Shown here piece by piece: positions 60,131 to 64,000 of a stretch of 64,000 bases of DNA (within the stretch, counting starts at the first letter, position 1; each line of letters begins with the position of its first letter). The position numbers and the translations under genes were made by a program. Source of the DNA: Membranipora membranacea. Its lineage: Eukaryota > Bryozoa > Gymnolaemata > Cheilostomatida > Membraniporidae. Where the stretch lies: contig OU612066.1 in the NCBI GenBank assembly GCA_914767715.1, positions 20,434,283 to 20,498,282 of the forward strand. The letters run 5' to 3'. The notes below the pieces were generated by a model. It was not told where the DNA came from and searched no databases. It saw only the letters and a list, made by a program, of their open reading frames with translations.

Positions 60131-60538
60131 AATAGGGTTCATGTTAGAGACTGTCCTTGTGTAACGAATGCCTGCAATTTTACTTCCCTGTTAAGTCCAG
60201 ATTATTATTTGCTCAGTCTTGTGTTCTCACAACACAAACATAAGCAATACTTGCGTCTGCGTCTGCGCTGGTTCATGTTACAATACAAATAGAATCATGG
60301 TGCCTGTTTACAATCCATGGCTATTTTTTATTCTACTTACAGTCACAGTAGAGTTTTGAGGAAGCTGTCAGATACTTTCGTAAAATGTTGCTGGCGTATA
60401 GTTACTCATGAAATCAGGGTAGCAAACTTCCTTCTTTCACTATAGTACCATACTAATCCGAGGTTTCTTCTTGTGTACGTTCAAAATCTGTCTCAGTTTT
60501 AAAAGCAAATCCTCGACAAATTTAATATAAATATAATA

Positions 60539-60681
60539 TTAATGATTTAGCTTATCTACGCATGTACTGTTTCCAGCATACATGACCAGTTGGTAGTCCC
60601 AGAAATCAGGAGGTCTCCGCAGACGAACTCCCGACCCGGAGTACCACTCTGCGTGTCCAGCAGTGAAGGTGTAATTTGGCC
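60539..60681 (-). pseudogene. Possible coding fragment, unknown family
   Basis: One minus-strand frame is open for about 47 codons before a TAA and looks protein-like: YTFTAGHAEWYSGSGVRLRR followed by PPDFWDYQLVMYAGNSTC. Codon use and aromatic content look like a real domain. No convincing acceptor precedes it (the only AG lacks a pyrimidine tract) and no partner exon was found nearby, so it may be a gene relic or chance. Confidence 0.3.
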
Positions 60682-60699
60682 CTTGTTGTCATTTATTTT

Positions 60700-63600
60700 G
60701 AGCCAAAACTAGAGCGTTCGTATTATGAAATGCGTAATTTTACCTGATTTTACAAATTATATTGTTGCACTTTATATGAACGAGGAGAGATAGTATGTTG
60801 ATAGGCAATTATATATAGGTATATGTACTGTGGGGGTAGGAAAACATAGTTTTTCTTGCAAAGAGAAGCTTAAAAAGTCGTCTGGGTGAAGGAAGCTGAA
60901 AAAAGGGAGGAAAAAGGGAGATAGGGAGGAGGTGGAAAATACCCCTATAAACTGGGAGGTCCCCTACCAAAAAGGGTGACTTGTCAGGTATGGTTTCCAG
61001 TTCCTTTCACCATGATGTTTCGGAAGCTGAATATCTAAAAAACATATTGAATGGAAAGAGGGATTTCCCGAGCCATTTCAACCATAATTATTTCCCTGAA
61101 TCGAGAGGGGACAACTCTCAGAGCATTTAAGCAAATTGTCTTAGTCAGTTTGGCAGAGAGTTTTGGACTGTAGAGAGTTGTAATAATATGTCAAGGTCAA
61201 AGGTCAAGCCCAGCTCTCACACAAAAGTGTGTAATCGGTATGACAGTGGATAAACCATAATAGTAACTCGGTAATTATATATTTACTAATAGTTGTCACA
61301 TGACAACATTAAGTCACCGGCTGTTGACATCTAAACCTGATCACTACAAGTGGGTCTCAGACATTGACTCACTGGCTCTATAATAACAACTTTACTGACA
61401 TCAGATAAATCAGCACTCACTACGGTAGAGCGTACCAACAAAAGTGCTAGAACAGGCTAGTTTCCTTAAGTGGCTGGATGGTATTGCAAAATTACGTATT
61501 AGTCTTTCAGGGGAGATTTTGAGAACATAATAAAAATGTGTAAATGAAGTGTACATTTACCTAGAGTAGATAATGATAGTTTGATTGAGATCTTTCTGAA
61601 GGCAATGACCAAGTTTAATTGGGATATTCTCAGATTTCCTAATCACTTTCAACTATGCACGTAATTTTGACCTTTGCGCCTGAATTCCGAATGAAGATCT
61701 GAAAGTGCAGTGCCACTCTAAACTTCATGTTCTCAGAATGGAATTGAAGGGAGGACATATGAATAATTGTTGGGGGAGATAATCAAAACTGCAGTTACCA
61801 AAATTCCAATGAATTTCCTGTGATAGTGCTAATGCTATCGAAACACTTTTAATTTGAATGCTTCCACTTCCGGTGGGCAAATATTAGCACGCTATCATGA
61901 AAAGACAGGATGTCTTGTTTTCAGATCCCCTATATTTTTGCACAGGAGTATCTGAATGGTTTGATCAATTAATATAAGCTTGAAATTTGAATTAAATTAA
62001 ATAACGATCAATTGATCATGAAAGCTTAACAATTAAGAGTTACGATGCAAAATAACATGATCATCAGTACCACCTATGTTGCTGGATTTAGTTTACCACT
62101 AAGGTCAGCCACCGATGGAGAGCGTACAGATATGAGTCTTGCTAAGACATGCTCGTCTTCCTTTCAGTGTGCCTTGCACCTCCTGGCAGATCAAGCAATA
62201 AGAAACACTGGAAAGCTTACCAAAAGGAAACTTTACCCTGACACAATGCAAGTTATCATTCTCAACCAAGTTAGACTTTTCCATCAGCAAATAGTGAAAA
62301 GTCTCAAAATTACAACAACAAAAGCGAAGATGGAATGTATATCAACACTGACGCAAAACATCAGCAAACACTGAAAAGCCTCACAATACTCAACACTCCA
62401 GATACATGAGGAGTTGCCCCCCCCCTAGATGGTGCTGGCTGCTATAAAGCAGTAGAACTGAAAATTCAGGCAAATTGGATCAAACTGCATGATCATAGAA
62501 TTTGCCCTTCTTGGACTTAAATGTTTGCATACAACTCAGCACTATGTTTGACAACAATTCTGCATTAACCAAAACAAGTGAGTAACACCATGGAGCGAAG
62601 ATTTTAATTTGGCATTCACCATTTGCTGTAATGACAACAGTCACGCAGGGGGTTATCGTCAATGAGAGCTGGTTGGGCCGATTCCTACCAATTTTGACAT
62701 ATATACAACAGTAGTGACTATAGAGATCAACTCAGCTGTTCAAGGATACCCCCCTGCAGTCACGGTGGCTCGCCAAATATGCCTATTCCTCATGACTAAG
62801 TTTAACGGTGCGCAGAGTTGGATAAGCGTAGATAATTGCTAGTTACAACGTTTCATTACTATTAGACAAAGCCAAACATGGCCATAATCATTCACTTGTT
62901 CAATGATGACGTAGGTCTCATGCTTATATAAAATAGCGACGTCATCGTGTCAGATTTATGCTTGTATTATTATTATTATTATTGTTATCTTTATTCGGAC
63001 TATTGATTTTCTCACAGAACCTTAAAACTTCTTGTTACATAAAAAGTGACACATTGTATTAAAAGATTGACAATTGAAGCAACATCAGATTCTAAGAAAG
63101 TAATGGCGCTTAACTATGTACAACGTACATTTGAACTTGATTAAGAAAGAAGGACTTAACCTGGTAGCAGAGTGGACAATGTGTGTACAGTCGAGACGAC
63201 TCTTGAATATATATGTAAGTCCTGAACATTTCCAGCTGCTCCAATGTTACTCTCAGACAAATTACACAACAATGCAAGTCACGAGGTACCCATGTCCGGC
63301 AGATTGACTGAACTGAGTGTCATGTCAAGTAAAGTGGTAACATCAAGTGGACATTTTTGTTACTTATCATTATTAACACTGAATTCTGATGACAGGTTTT
63401 TGTTTGTTTCCTGATACACTGATATTAGCAAAGCCTTTTTGGCTAAATCAACAAAAGATTTATAATCCCCTCCCTTGTTTTTGGCAAAAACTCCTTGAAA
63501 GGTCATATTGTGTTGGGCTATATAAATAGATTATGTTATCTCACTTGGACTGAATCCAAAAATCACATGATTGGACATATTTATTACATTATCAGCAGAT

Positions 63601-64000
63601 GGTGAGTAATACAATGATGATTGATGAGTCATTTATAATTGAAGGCATTGTCATCAAAACCATTATTGTACTTTTCACATGCTAAATGGATATATGAATC
63701 AAGAAAAACTTTTGTTGGAGGTCTAAAACCCAAAAAGAGTCTGTCAAGGCAAATCACCAGCATAATACAAAAGTGTTGAAAATGTTGAACTAAGAAAGAG
63801 GAGTTATCTATAAGTGAAGAAAAAGGGGACAACTACCAATGAAGAAAAATAATTGCACATATAATTATAATGATGTAAATTAATACTGTCGTTGTAATAG
63901 GGATATATTCTTCCATGGTCAAAGAAAGAGAGGCTGGATGTTGCTCAATAAATCTGAGCAAGCTGCAACCGATTTTCAATCATTCCTGCGTAACCAATGG
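60700..64000. other. Intergenic region to window end
   Basis: No gene could be supported. Short frames, such as those at 62045-62374 and 63116-63307 on the plus strand, show no known motif and no clear splice partners. Confidence 0.4.

Noticed and set aside
62045-62374. 109-codon plus-strand frame
   Set aside because: No motif, no signal peptide, no splice partners, and an equally good frame on the other strand. No basis to call a gene.

Overview
This is a eukaryotic, animal (metazoan) nuclear window of about 37 % GC. The genes are split into small exons with GT-AG introns, the proteins are secreted or membrane types found in invertebrates, and the window holds SINEs, a LINE and hAT-like DNA transposons. 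ShK (ShKT) modules joined to astacin proteases are frequent in cnidarians, nematodes and some other invertebrates. The species cannot be fixed from the sequence. The genes were assembled by hand from splice sites and phase. Each complete model keeps one open frame through all its junctions.

Layout. 0.2-7.4 kb (-): a nine-exon nucleotide-sugar transporter of the SLC35A type. 9.8-11.2 kb (-): a small secreted cysteine-rich protein of unknown function. 11.9-16.7 kb (-): a secreted ShK protein with a reduced astacin-like domain that has no zinc site; a hAT-like element sits in the intron where the zinc exon would be. 18.4-22.0 kb (+): a type II membrane C-type lectin-like receptor. 21.7-44.0 kb: two tandem ~11 kb segments, each with the last lectin exon, a complete six-ShK secreted gene (-), SINEs and a broken LINE. 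44.3-51.1 kb: a mosaic block in which the 3' exons of an astacin gene are joined to the 5' exons of a third multi-ShK copy, forming a chimeric, decaying gene. 51.8-56.3 kb (-): a complete astacin metalloprotease with four ShK modules. 56.3-64 kb: mostly intergenic, with two short DNA transposon copies, one SINE and one doubtful coding fragment.

How it fits together. The window is dominated by a co-oriented cluster of ShK genes built from phase-compatible exons (signal exon, ShK exons, cysteine-rich linker exon, Thr/Pro linker exon). The exons have been duplicated and shuffled between a protease gene and protease-free ShK arrays. The three multi-ShK copies carry nested insertions: one tRNA-type SINE and the LINE are in A and B but not C, and a U2-snRNA-headed insertion is in A only. 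These give a relative order of events. The most unusual observations are the U2-headed SINE-like insertion with an empty sister site, the N-terminal ShK-like module that has lost the Cys1-Cys6 partner pair in two gene types, the in-frame protease/ShK chimera, and the protease relative without a zinc helix.
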